From an uncultured Oscillospiraceae bacterium (GTDB taxonomy: Bacteria > Bacillota > Clostridia > Oscillospirales > Oscillospiraceae): 64,000 nt of DNA. The stretch is from positions 99,834 to 163,833 of the forward strand of contig CAJTPV010000002.1 of NCBI GenBank assembly GCA_910578505.1, read 5' to 3'. The position numbers and the translations under genes are program-made. Position 1 is the stretch's first letter. Each line of letters starts with the position of its first letter. The notes below the pieces were generated by a model. That model was not told the origin of the DNA and made no database searches. It worked only from the letters and a program-made list of their open reading frames with translations. Below, one piece after another: positions 34,875 to 43,824 of this stretch.

Positions 34875-34903
34875 TTGACAAGGGCAACGAAAACATGTAT
34901 ACT
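34875..34903 (+). promoter_or_regulatory. Promoter of the sugar transport/ara operon
   Basis: TTGACA and TATACT (34898-34903) are 17 bases apart. GTGCGTACAGAT lies just before the -35 and resembles half an AraR box. The rest of the roughly 400-base intergenic region is AT-rich. Confidence 0.8.
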
Positions 34904-34954
34904 AAGGTCAATCCCGAAAGGGACAAATCAAACGAATAGATTGGAGAAAACAAC

Positions 34955-36154
34955 ATGAAGAAGTTATTAGCACTGCTGATGGCCCTGGTCATGGTCCTGG
35001 CCCTGGCGGCCTGCGGCGGCAGCGGCAACAACGGCGGCGCCGGCAGCAGCAACGCGGGCGGCAACGCCGGCGGCAATGCCGGGACAAACGCCGGCGCCAA
35101 TGCCGGGACAAACGCCGGCGGCGATGACGCTGCGGAGCCTCCCGCTGAGCAGGTGGGCGCGGGCAAGACCATCGGTATCGCCATGCCCACCCAGTCCTCC
35201 GAGCGCTGGATCAACGACGGCGCCAACATGAAGGCGCAGCTGGAGGCCCTGGGCTACAAGGTGGAGCTCCAGTACGCCGAGGACGATCCCCAGACCCAGG
35301 TCTCCCAGGTGGAGAACATGGTGGCCCAGCAGGTGGACTGCCTGGTCATCGCGGCCATCGACGGCGGCCCGCTGGTCCCCGTTGAGGAGCAGGCCAAGAA
35401 CGCCGGCATCCCCGTCATCGCCTATGACCGTCTGCTCAAGGACACCGACGCCGTGAAGTACTACGCCTCCTTCGATAACGAGGGCGTGGGCACCGCCATC
35501 GGCCAGTACATCAAGGACGCCAAGGATCTGGACGCCGCCCGGGAGGCCGGTGAGAGCTACACCATCGAGTTCTTCATGGGCTCCCCTGACGACAACAACG
35601 CCGTGCTGCTCCACAAGGGCATCATGGGCGTGCTGGAGGAGTACCTGAACGACGGCACCCTGGTCTGCAAGTCCGGCCGTACCTCCTTCGAGGACACCTG
35701 TATCCTCCGCTGGAGCCAGGAAGAGGCCCAGAAGAACTGCGAGAACTACCTGTCCGGCTTCTATGCCGACGAGGACCTGGACATCGCCTGCTCCGCCTTT
35801 GACGGCTTCTCCTACGGCATCCGTTCCGCTCTGGAGTCCGCCGGTTATACCGACGCCAACTGGCCCCTCATCACCGGCCAGGACGCCGAGCTCATGGCTG
35901 TGAAGAACATCATCTCCGGCAAGCAGACCATGTCCATCTATAAGGACACCCGCCTGCTGGCTGAGAAGTGCGTGAACATGGTCAACGCGGTCCTCTCCGG
36001 CACCGAGCCCGAGATCAACGACACCACCACCTATGACAACAACGTTCTGGTTGTCCCCTCCTACCTGTGCACCCCCATCCCCGTGGACCAGAGCAACTAC
36101 GAAGAAATCATTGTGGAAGGCGGCTACTACACCGCCGACCAGCTGGCCGACTGA
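34955..36154 (+). CDS. Sugar-binding lipoprotein of a ChvE-type ABC transporter
   Basis: The protein has 399 residues. A lipoprotein signal peptide (LLALLMALVMVLALAAC, Cys at about residue 22) is followed by a Gly/Asn/Ala-rich linker, then a type I periplasmic-binding fold of the ChvE/XylF class (IGIAMPTQSSERWINDGAN, VDCLVIAAIDGGPLVPVEEQ). With the two genes downstream it matches the multiple-monosaccharide importer family (arabinose, xylose, galactose or glucose). Given araA and the kinase in the same operon, L-arabinose is the likely ligand. The lipobox cysteine makes it an Lgt substrate. Confidence 0.9.
   Translation: MKKLLALLMALVMVLALAACGGSGNNGGAGSSNAGGNAGGNAGTNAGANAGTNAGGDDAAEPPAEQVGAGKTIGIAMPTQSSERWINDGANMKAQLEALGYKVELQYAEDDPQTQVSQVENMVAQQVDCLVIAAIDGGPLVPVEEQAKNAGIPVIAYDRLLKDTDAVKYYASFDNEGVGTAIGQYIKDAKDLDAAREAGESYTIEFFMGSPDDNNAVLLHKGIMGVLEEYLNDGTLVCKSGRTSFEDTCILRWSQEEAQKNCENYLSGFYADEDLDIACSAFDGFSYGIRSALESAGYTDANWPLITGQDAELMAVKNIISGKQTMSIYKDTRLLAEKCVNMVNAVLSGTEPEINDTTTYDNNVLVVPSYLCTPIPVDQSNYEEIIVEGGYYTADQLAD
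35063..35127. repeat. Tandem 24-bp repeat in the lipoprotein linker
   Basis: About 2.6 copies of a 24-base unit beginning AACGCCGGCG encode the repeated NAG-rich linker. Units span 35063-35086 and 35087-35110, then a partial copy. Copy number may vary between strains. Confidence 0.8.
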
Positions 36155-36260
36155 TCAAGCCCCGGCCAGAGCCGGATATCGTGCCTGACGCGGACGGCGG
36201 CCTGCGCCGCCGTCCGCTTTTGTAAACCCAGCAGGTAAAAAGGAAAGAAGGAGTGAAGAA

Positions 36261-37811
36261 ATGGCAGAGGAGTATATCCTGGAAATGAACCACATCGTCA
36301 AGGCCTTCTCCGGCGTGAAAGCCCTGGACGACGTAAACTTCAAGGTCAAGCGCGGCGAGATCATGGCCATCTGCGGTGAGAACGGGGCCGGAAAGTCCAC
36401 CCTGATGAACGTGCTGAGCGGCGTGTATCCCTACGGCACATACGAGGGGGACATCGTCTACTGCGGCGAGACCTGCCAGTTCCACAGCATCAAGGAGAGC
36501 GAACACAAGGGCATCGTCATCATCCACCAGGAGCTGGCGCTGAGCCCCTATCTGTCGGTGGCGGAGAACGTGTTCCTGGGCAACGAGCGCCAGGACAAGG
36601 GCGTCATCGACTGGACCCGTACCCGCAAGGAAGCCCAGGCACTGCTGGAGCGGGTGGGTATGGGCAATCTGAATGTGAATGTCCCGGTCAATTCCCTGGG
36701 CGTGGGCCAGCAGCAGATGATTGAGATCGCCAAGGCCATGGGCAAGAAGGCGGACCTGCTGATCCTGGACGAACCCACCGCCGCCCTCAACGACACCGAG
36801 AGCGCCCAGCTGCTGGAGCTGATGCTGCAGCTGAAGGCCCAGGGCATGACCTGTATCATTATTTCCCATAAGCTCAACGAGATCAGCTACGTGGCCGACT
36901 CCATCACCATCATCCGGGACGGCCACACCATCGAGACCCTCCACAAGGGCGTGGACGAGTTCAGCGAGGACCGCATCATCAAGGGCATGGTGGGCCGGGA
37001 GCTGACCAACCGCTACCCCAAGCGGGAGGACTGCAAGATCGGCGAGACCATCTTCGAGGTGAAAAACTGGAACGTGTTCCACCCCGACGACGGGGACCGG
37101 CAGGTGCTGAAAAACATCAACATCAGCGTCCGGGCGGGAGAGGTCGTGGGCCTTGCGGGCCTGATGGGCGCGGGGCGCACGGAGCTGGCTATGAGCCTCT
37201 TCGGCCACGCCTACGGCCAGAAGATCTCCGGCGAGGTGTACATGAACGGTAAAAAGGCGGATATGCGCAGCGTGCGGGCCGCCATCGACCACAATCTGGC
37301 CTACGTCTCCGAGGACCGGAAGACCTACGGCCTGGTGCTCATCGACTCCATCACCTTCAACATGAGCCTGGCGGCCCTGCGGCGCTTCTTCTCCGAAAAG
37401 GGCGTGGTGGACGAGCGCAAGGAGGCGGTGAAGGCGGAGGAGTACCGCCGCCTCATCAACGTCAAGACCGCCACCATGGAGCAGCCTGTGGGCTCCCTCT
37501 CCGGCGGCAACCAGCAGAAGGTGGTCCTTGCCAAGTGGATGCTCACCCAGCCGGACGTGCTGATTCTGGATGAGCCCACCCGCGGCATCGACGTGGGCGC
37601 GAAGTACGAGATCTACAGCGTCATCAACGATCTTGCCAAGGCGGGCAAGGCGATCATCATCATCTCTTCGGAAATGCCCGAGATCATCGGCACCTGCGAC
37701 CGCACCTATGTCATCAACGAGGGCGAGATCGCCGGGGAGCTGGTGGGCAGCGCCATGACCCAGGAGGCCATTATGGGCTGCATCATGGCCCACAACAGGA
37801 AAGGAGAATAA
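36261..37811 (+). CDS. Multiple-monosaccharide ABC transporter ATP-binding protein (GguA/MmsA type)
   Basis: This tandem ABC ATPase has 516 residues. The first domain has Walker A GENGAGKST and Walker B LLILDEPTAAL. The second domain has a degenerate Walker A (GLMGAGRTEL) and a good signature SLSGGNQQKVV. The insertion YPYGTYEGDI is typical of the GguA group. It energises import of the sugar captured by the ChvE-like lipoprotein. A ribosome site AAAGAAGGAG precedes the ATG. Confidence 0.94.
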   Translation: MAEEYILEMNHIVKAFSGVKALDDVNFKVKRGEIMAICGENGAGKSTLMNVLSGVYPYGTYEGDIVYCGETCQFHSIKESEHKGIVIIHQELALSPYLSVAENVFLGNERQDKGVIDWTRTRKEAQALLERVGMGNLNVNVPVNSLGVGQQQMIEIAKAMGKKADLLILDEPTAALNDTESAQLLELMLQLKAQGMTCIIISHKLNEISYVADSITIIRDGHTIETLHKGVDEFSEDRIIKGMVGRELTNRYPKREDCKIGETIFEVKNWNVFHPDDGDRQVLKNINISVRAGEVVGLAGLMGAGRTELAMSLFGHAYGQKISGEVYMNGKKADMRSVRAAIDHNLAYVSEDRKTYGLVLIDSITFNMSLAALRRFFSEKGVVDERKEAVKAEEYRRLINVKTATMEQPVGSLSGGNQQKVVLAKWMLTQPDVLILDEPTRGIDVGAKYEIYSVINDLAKAGKAIIIISSEMPEIIGTCDRTYVINEGEIAGELVGSAMTQEAIMGCIMAHNRKGE

Positions 37812-37813
37812 TT

Positions 37814-38998
37814 ATGGGAAATACATTAGAGAAGACCGCGCAGAAAAATGAGCAGAAGGCCAGCCTGAGCATGAAGCAGTACGGCATGATGCTGGCCCTC
37901 ATCGCCGTGTACATCATCTTCGCCGTCATCACCGGCGGGAAAAACCTCAGCGCCCTGAACGTCAACAACCTCATCATGCAGAACGGCTACGTGGTCATCT
38001 TGGCCGTGGGCATGCTGCTGTGCGTCCTGACCGGCAACGTGGACCTGGGCGTGGGCTCCGTGGTCGCCTCCTGCGGCGCGGTGGCCGGCACCCTGATCGT
38101 GGACTTCGGCATGAGCACCCCGGTGGCTATGATTGCGGCTCTGGCTGTGGGCATGCTCTTCGGCGTGTTTGTCGGCTTCTTCGTCTCCAAGCTGGAGATC
38201 CCCCCCTTCATCGTCACCCTGGCCACCATGCTGATGGGCCGCGGCATCTGCTATGTCATCCTGAAGGCCCAGACCAAGGGCCCCCTGCCCGCCAGCTACA
38301 CCTGGATCAGCACCGGCTTCCTGCCCGTCATCAAGGTGGGCGAGGTGGATATGATCAGCATGATCGTGGGCATTGTGGCTGTGGCGCTGGTGTTCCTCTC
38401 TGATTTCAAGAACATGGCCACCAACAAAAAGCACGGCCTGCCCGTGATCCCCATGTGGCAGGCAATGGCCAAGGACGCCGTCATCTCCGCCATCATCCTG
38501 TTCTTCTTCTACAAGCTGGCCTGCTATAACGGCATCCCCGTACTGCTGATCCTGATGCTGGTGGTGGTCTGCATCTACCAGTTCCTGACCACCAAGACCG
38601 TGGCGGGCCGCCAGATCTACGCCATGGGCGGCAACGCCAAGGCGGCCAAGCTCTCCGGCATCAACACGCAGAAGGTGTTCTTCTGGGTCTACGCCAACAT
38701 GGGGCTGCTGTGCGGCGTGGCGGGCATCGTCCTCTCCGCCCGGAACGCCTCCGCCACCCCGAAGGCCGGCGACGGCTTTGAGATGGACGCCATCGCCTCC
38801 TGCTACATCGGCGGCGCGGCTACCTCCGGCGGTATCGGCACGGTTATCGGCGCTGTGGTCGGCGCGTTCATCATGGGCATCCTGAACAACGGCATGAGCC
38901 TGGCCGGCTTCGACACCAACGTGCAGAAGATCGTCAAGGGCGCGGTGCTGCTGGGCGCTGTGACCGTGGACCTGCTGAGCAAGCGCAAGAAGGGCTGA
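37814..38998 (+). CDS. Multiple-monosaccharide ABC transporter permease (GguB/MmsB type)
   Basis: The protein has 394 residues with about ten membrane helices and the BPD_transp_2 signature around GNAKAAKLSGIN. It begins right after the ATPase stop. GNVDLGVGSVVASCGAVAG and SGGIGTVIGAVVGAFIMGIL are typical of ribose/xylose-type permeases. It forms the membrane channel of the importer. Confidence 0.94.
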   Translation: MGNTLEKTAQKNEQKASLSMKQYGMMLALIAVYIIFAVITGGKNLSALNVNNLIMQNGYVVILAVGMLLCVLTGNVDLGVGSVVASCGAVAGTLIVDFGMSTPVAMIAALAVGMLFGVFVGFFVSKLEIPPFIVTLATMLMGRGICYVILKAQTKGPLPASYTWISTGFLPVIKVGEVDMISMIVGIVAVALVFLSDFKNMATNKKHGLPVIPMWQAMAKDAVISAIILFFFYKLACYNGIPVLLILMLVVVCIYQFLTTKTVAGRQIYAMGGNAKAAKLSGINTQKVFFWVYANMGLLCGVAGIVLSARNASATPKAGDGFEMDAIASCYIGGAATSGGIGTVIGAVVGAFIMGILNNGMSLAGFDTNVQKIVKGAVLLGAVTVDLLSKRKKG

Positions 38999-38999
38999 T

Positions 39000-39248
39000 A
39001 TGCCGGACAAAGGAAACGGACTATCCCAGACAACCATTATACTGCGGCTGCTGTGCGGCGGATACCTCATCTATCTGGGGGTCAGCCTGCTGGCGGAGGG
39101 GGCGGGAGCCCTCTTCGCCGGGGCGGCGGTCCTGTTTATCCTGGTGGGCGGGGGGCTGCTGTTTTTCACCCTGCGCGCGGGATTGCGAAGCTGGAAACAA
39201 GGCGGGCAGGAGGACGATTCCGATGGCCCGGACGACAATAAGGAGTAA
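39000..39248 (+). CDS. Small two-helix membrane protein, 82 aa
   Basis: Two hydrophobic helices (about residues 15-33 and 36-56) are followed by a charged tail rich in Asp and Glu. The ATG lies right after the permease stop (spacing 1 base) and the kinase starts 6 bases later, so it belongs to the operon. I do not recognise it. Small proteins of this kind accompany several clostridial sugar operons. Confidence 0.7.
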   Translation: MPDKGNGLSQTTIILRLLCGGYLIYLGVSLLAEGAGALFAGAAVLFILVGGGLLFFTLRAGLRSWKQGGQEDDSDGPDDNKE

Positions 39249-39254
39249 TACATC

Positions 39255-40847
39255 ATGAGCGCAACAGTAAAGGAAGCCATTGAGCAGGGCAAGACCTATC
39301 TGGGCATTGAGCTGGGCTCCACCCGGATCAAGGCGGTGCTCATCGGGGAGGACGGCGCTCCCGTGGCCTCCGGCGGCCACACCTGGGAGAACCAGTACGA
39401 AAACGGCGTATGGACCTACTCCCTGGAGGCCGTATGGAACGGCATGCAGGACGCCTATGCCAAGCTGGCGGCGGACGTGGAGGAGAAATACGGCGCAGTG
39501 CTGACCACAGTGGCGGCTATGGGCGTGTCGGGCATGATGCACGGCTATCTGCCCTTCAAGGGCGGCGAGCTGCTGACGCCCTTCCGCACCTGGCGCAACA
39601 CCATGACGGGCCAGGCGGCGGCGGAGCTGACGAAGCTGTTTTCCTTCAACATCCCCCAGCGCTGGTCCATCGCCCACCTGCATCAGGCGGTATTGAACGG
39701 CGAGGAGCATGTGAAGGATATCACCTTCCTGACCACCCTGGCGGGTTACGTCCACTGGCAGCTCACCGGTGAGAAGGTCATGGGCGTAGGCGAGGCCAGC
39801 GGCATGTTCCCCATTGACAGCGAGGCCATGGACTTTGACCAGCGGATAGTGGAGCAGTACGACGGTCTGCTGGCGGGACACGGCTTCCCCTGGAAGCTGC
39901 GGGACATCCTGCCCAAGGTCCTGTGCGCCGGCGAAGCCGCCGGGACTCTGACCGAGGCGGGGGCGCGGCTGCTGGACCCCACCGGGACCCTGCGCCCCGG
40001 CATCCCCCTGTGCCCCCCGGAGGGCGACGCGGGCACCGGCATGGCGGCCACCAACGCGGTGGCGGTGCGCACGGGCAACGTATCCGCCGGTACCTCCGTG
40101 TTTGCCATGGTGGTGCTGGAGAAGCCGCTGAGCCAGGTGTACGAGGAGATCGACATGGTGACCACCCCTGCCGGGAAGCCGGTGGCCATGGTCCACTGCA
40201 ACAACTGCACCAATGAGATCAACGCCTGGGCCGGTATTTTCCAGGGCTTTTTGGAGGAGCTGGGCCAGAAGGTGGGCATGGGGCCCATCCTGGACGCTAT
40301 GTTCCACGCGGCCCTCAGCGGCGACAAGGACGGCGGCGGCACGGTGCTGTACAACTTCCTGTCCGGCGAGCCGGTGGCGGGCCTGACGGCGGGCCGTCCC
40401 CTGCTGGCGCGGACGGTGGACGCCAAGTTCACCTTCGCCAACTTCGCACGGGTGCAGCTCTATTCCGCCCTGGCGTCTTTGAAGCTGGGGCTGGACATCC
40501 TGAACCGGGAAGAGGTGGCCCTGGACCGGCTGCTGGGCCACGGCGGGTACTTCAAGGCCCCCGAGGCCGGCCAGCGGGTGCTGGCGGCAGCGGCCAAGGC
40601 CCCCGTATCCGTGATGGAGACGGCGGGCGAGGGCGGTCCCTGGGGCATGGCCCTGCTGGCGTCCTACGCGGCAAGGCGGGAGCCGGGACAGAGTTTGGAG
40701 GACTATCTGGACAGCAGGATTTTTGCCGGACAGAAGGCGGTCACCATCAACCCCGACCCGGAGGACGCCGCCGGATTCGACGCCTTTATGGAGCGCTATG
40801 TGGCGGCTCTCCCGGCAGAGCGGGCCGCTGTGGACAATTTGAATTGA
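39255..40847 (+). CDS. araB: FGGY-family pentulose kinase, probable ribulokinase
   Basis: The FGGY kinase has 530 residues. The phosphate 1 motif is YLGIELGSTRIKAVLIG; the substrate region has WRNTMTGQAAAEL; NVSAGTSVFAMVVLE lies in the ATPase core. It differs clearly from GlpK at 26.4 kb. Placed directly before araA, it should phosphorylate L-ribulose. Sequence alone does not exclude D-xylulose. L-ribulose-5-phosphate epimerase (araD) is not in the window. Confidence 0.78.
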   Translation: MSATVKEAIEQGKTYLGIELGSTRIKAVLIGEDGAPVASGGHTWENQYENGVWTYSLEAVWNGMQDAYAKLAADVEEKYGAVLTTVAAMGVSGMMHGYLPFKGGELLTPFRTWRNTMTGQAAAELTKLFSFNIPQRWSIAHLHQAVLNGEEHVKDITFLTTLAGYVHWQLTGEKVMGVGEASGMFPIDSEAMDFDQRIVEQYDGLLAGHGFPWKLRDILPKVLCAGEAAGTLTEAGARLLDPTGTLRPGIPLCPPEGDAGTGMAATNAVAVRTGNVSAGTSVFAMVVLEKPLSQVYEEIDMVTTPAGKPVAMVHCNNCTNEINAWAGIFQGFLEELGQKVGMGPILDAMFHAALSGDKDGGGTVLYNFLSGEPVAGLTAGRPLLARTVDAKFTFANFARVQLYSALASLKLGLDILNREEVALDRLLGHGGYFKAPEAGQRVLAAAAKAPVSVMETAGEGGPWGMALLASYAARREPGQSLEDYLDSRIFAGQKAVTINPDPEDAAGFDAFMERYVAALPAERAAVDNLN

Positions 40848-40864
40848 AATAGGAGTAAGCAGTC

Positions 40865-42331
40865 ATGAAAGATATGCAGTTTTGGTTCGTAGTAGGCAGT
40901 CAGTCCCTGTATGGCGAGGATGTGCTGAAGACAGTGGCCGTTCGGGCCGCGGAGATGGCGGATGAGCTGAGCAAGGCGCTGCCCTATCCCCTGATCTACA
41001 AGGTCACCGCCAAGAGCAACAAGGAGATCGCCGACGTGGTCAAGGAGGCCAACTACGACGATACCTGCGCCGGTATCATCACCTGGTGCCACACCTTCTC
41101 CCCCTCCAAGATGTGGATCAACGGCTTTGCCAGCCTCCAGAAGCCCTACTGCCACTTTGCCACCCAGTACAACCGGGAGATCCCCAACGAAGAGATCGAC
41201 ATGGACTTCATGAACCTGAACCAGGCAGCCCACGGCGACCGGGAGCACGGCTTTATCGCCGCCCGGCTGCGGATGCCCCGGAAGGTCATCGCCGGGTACT
41301 GGAAGGACGAGAGCGTGCAGAAGCGGCTCGGCGACTGGATGAAGGCCGCTATCGGCGTGGCCGTGTCCAAGGAGATGAAGGTCATGCGCTTCGGCGACAA
41401 CATGCGGGAAGTGGCCGTGACTGAGGGCGACAAGGTGGAGGTCCAGACCAAGCTGGGCTGGCAGGTGAACACCTGGGCCACCGGCGATCTGGTGAAGGAG
41501 ATGGACGCCGTTACCGAGGCGGAGATCGACGCGCTGATGGCCGTCTACGAGGCCAATTACGACATGGCGACCGATAAGGTGGACCACGTGCGCTATCAGG
41601 CACGGGAAGAGATCGCCATGAAGAAGATGCTGGACAAGGAGGGCTGCAAGGCGTTCTCCAACACGTTCCAGGACCTGTACGGCATGGAGCAGCTGCCCGG
41701 ACTGGCCAGCCAGCACCTGATGGCCCAGGGCTACGGCTACGGCGGCGAGGGCGACTGGAAGGTCAGCGCCATGACCGCCATTATGAAGGCCATGGGCGAG
41801 GGCGGCAACGGGTGCTCCCTGTTTATGGAGGACTACACGTATCATCTGGTACCGGGCCAGGAGTACAGCCTGGGGGCCCATATGCTGGAGGTGTGCCCCT
41901 GCTGCGCGGCGGCAAAGCCCCGGATCGAGACCCATCATCTGGGCATCGGCATGAATGAGAAGGACCCGGCCCGTCTGGTGTTCGAGGGCAAGGAGGGCGA
42001 CGCCATTGTGGTGAGCCTCATTGACATGGGCGGGCGGCTGCGGCTGATCTGCCAGGATATCCACTGCGTCAAGCCCATTCTGCCCATGCCGAACCTGCCG
42101 GTGGCGCGGGTGATGTGGCAGGCGCAGCCCAGTCTGACCACAGGCGTGGAGTGCTGGATCACAGCAGGCGGCGCCCACCACACGGTGCTCAGCTACGACG
42201 TGACGGCGGAGATGATGAAGGACTGGTGCGCCATGCTGGACATCGAGTTCGTACATATCACGAAGGACACCACGGTGGAGAGCCTGGAGCACGACCTGTT
42301 CCTGTCCGATCTGGCGTGGAAGCTGAAATAA
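40865..42331 (+). CDS. araA: L-arabinose isomerase
   Basis: AraA interconverts L-arabinose and L-ribulose with Mn2+. The 488 residues start FWFVVGSQSLYGEDVL and include WCHTFSPSKMWI, LAGQ-type strands and the C-terminal ITAGGAHHTVLSY metal/substrate region. Length and motifs are normal. It is the last gene of the ara operon; strong hairpins follow. Confidence 0.97.
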   Translation: MKDMQFWFVVGSQSLYGEDVLKTVAVRAAEMADELSKALPYPLIYKVTAKSNKEIADVVKEANYDDTCAGIITWCHTFSPSKMWINGFASLQKPYCHFATQYNREIPNEEIDMDFMNLNQAAHGDREHGFIAARLRMPRKVIAGYWKDESVQKRLGDWMKAAIGVAVSKEMKVMRFGDNMREVAVTEGDKVEVQTKLGWQVNTWATGDLVKEMDAVTEAEIDALMAVYEANYDMATDKVDHVRYQAREEIAMKKMLDKEGCKAFSNTFQDLYGMEQLPGLASQHLMAQGYGYGGEGDWKVSAMTAIMKAMGEGGNGCSLFMEDYTYHLVPGQEYSLGAHMLEVCPCCAAAKPRIETHHLGIGMNEKDPARLVFEGKEGDAIVVSLIDMGGRLRLICQDIHCVKPILPMPNLPVARVMWQAQPSLTTGVECWITAGGAHHTVLSYDVTAEMMKDWCAMLDIEFVHITKDTTVESLEHDLFLSDLAWKLK

Positions 42332-42368
42332 TCTTGTTCGTGGGGCTGTAAAAACAGCCCGCATCCAA

Positions 42369-42398
42369 GAGCGGCCGCCCTCTTCCGGGCGGCCGCTC
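42369..42398 (+). terminator. Terminator hairpin after araA
   Basis: GAGCGGCCGCCC pairs perfectly with GGGCGGCCGCTC around TCTTCC; the T run is weak. Confidence 0.65.
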
Positions 42399-42507
42399 CT
42401 GGCATCTGCCGCTGCTCACAATTTCCAAAACAAGGATAGCCACGATGCACGGCCTTTGTCAATTGCTGTTTTGCAGGGGGGCTGTGTATGAACAGGTTTT
42501 CAGCAAA

Positions 42508-42541
42508 ACGGGACCGCCTCAGCTTTGAGGCGGTCCCGCTT
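42508..42541 (-). terminator. Terminator of the acs operon
   Basis: On the minus strand GCGGGACCGCCTC pairs with GAGGCGGTCCCG around AAAGCT, followed by TTTTGCTG. It lies 17 bases after the acsE stop. Confidence 0.85.
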
Positions 42542-42558
42542 TATATGACCAATACGGC

Positions 42559-43824
42559 TTACAGCTCCAGGTAGGAATCCGCGTACAGGTTGTTGTTCTT
42601 GATGATGTCGCAGCTCTTGATGGTCTCCATCAGGCGCAGGTCGTTGGGGTTGACGATGGCGGAGGTCAGACCCTGCATCATGCACATGGCCACCATGGCG
42701 GAGTCCATAATGGGCCGGATGTGCTTCGGCATGCCGTTGGAGTTGTTGGACAGACCGCCGGTGGACTTCAGTCCCTCGTCGGAGAAGGCCTTGATGGCGT
42801 TCAGCACGTCCATCTGCTTGTCCTGCATGCCCTTGATGACCAGGAACAGGGGGTCGAACCACAGGTCGTCGGAGTCCATGCCCAGGTGCAGGCCCCGCTC
42901 CAGCATGTTGTGGCAGTGCATCATGCGCTCCTCGTTGTCCTTGGCAATGCCGTCGGCAGAGCAGAGGGCGAAGACGATGGCGTCGTTGGCCGCGGCCAGG
43001 TTGATGAAGTCGATACGGCTGCCGGCGTCGGCGGAGTTGACGATGGGCTTGCCGTTGGTGCGGTTGTACACCTTGATGCCGGCCTCGATAGCGGCCATGT
43101 TGGCAGTGTCCAGCGCCAGAGGCACGTTGTTGAAGTTCTGCTGCAGCAGCTGCACTGCCCAGGTCATCAGCTCGGGGCCGTTGCTCTCGGCAGGCCCGAT
43201 GTTCAGATCCAGGTAGGTGGCGCCGGCGGCGATCTGCTCAGCGGCACGCTTGAGGATGGGGGCCTCGTCGTAGTTGTCCATGGCCTTGCGGATGACGGGG
43301 GAGATGCAGTGGATGCGCTCGCCGATGGTGACGAAGGTCTGGGCGTTGGGATCGTGGCCCTTGTAGGTGACCGGCTTGTCGTCGATCATGTAGGGGCCGT
43401 TGACCACGATGGGCGGCGCAGGAATGACCTTCTTCGGCGCGGGAGCGGGCTCGGCGGCAGCGCCGGCGGAAGAGGCGGCGGCACTCTTGTCCACGTAGCT
43501 CTTCTTCCACTCCTCGTCCCGCAGGTACTTCACCAGCTGGACGGCCTCGGTGGTGCCCACGATGACGCTCCAGTCGGGCAGCTTATCCTGGATCTCGCCC
43601 TTCATCACGGCCACCTTGCCGGGGATAATCAGGGCGCGGCTCTTGATCTTGTTGGCGATGTCGAACTCGTCAAAGAACTTCTTGATGGAGGAGCTGGAGA
43701 ACTTGCCGGCGGCCCAGGCGGTCAGAACGGACATGCCGGAGGCGTCGGTGATCAGCAGGTTCACAGGCATCTTGCTGCGCTCCAGCTCGCCGGAGACCAG
43801 GAAGTAGGTCAGGGCGAAGTCCAC
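42559..43824 (-). CDS. acsE: AcsC C-terminal region fused to methyltransferase AcsE
   Basis: The open frame has 421 residues. Residues 1 to about 105 are the corrinoid-binding end of the CFeSP large subunit AcsC, followed by an Ala/Pro-rich linker. From about 160 comes the methyl-THF:corrinoid methyltransferase AcsE (pterin-binding TIM barrel) with FVTIGERIHCISPVIRKAM, YLDLNIGPAES, PLALDTANMAAIEAGIK and GLSNNSNGMP. There is no ribosome site before the AcsE part, so it is a fusion. The AcsC homology continues in this frame upstream to about 43876, where a one-base shift separates it from the acsC start fragment. The ATG at 43824 is therefore unlikely to be the natural start. Confidence 0.85.
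   Translation of the reverse strand: MDFALTYFLVSGELERSKMPVNLLITDASGMSVLTAWAAGKFSSSSIKKFFDEFDIANKIKSRALIIPGKVAVMKGEIQDKLPDWSVIVGTTEAVQLVKYLRDEEWKKSYVDKSAAASSAGAAAEPAPAPKKVIPAPPIVVNGPYMIDDKPVTYKGHDPNAQTFVTIGERIHCISPVIRKAMDNYDEAPILKRAAEQIAAGATYLDLNIGPAESNGPELMTWAVQLLQQNFNNVPLALDTANMAAIEAGIKVYNRTNGKPIVNSADAGSRIDFINLAAANDAIVFALCSADGIAKDNEERMMHCHNMLERGLHLGMDSDDLWFDPLFLVIKGMQDKQMDVLNAIKAFSDEGLKSTGGLSNNSNGMPKHIRPIMDSAMVAMCMMQGLTSAIVNPNDLRLMETIKSCDIIKNNNLYADSYLEL

Noticed and set aside
34837..35229. Minus-strand ORF across the sugar operon promoter and lipoprotein start
   Set aside because: Pro/Ala repeats are the antisense of the linker repeat, and the promoter and signal peptide support the plus-strand gene.
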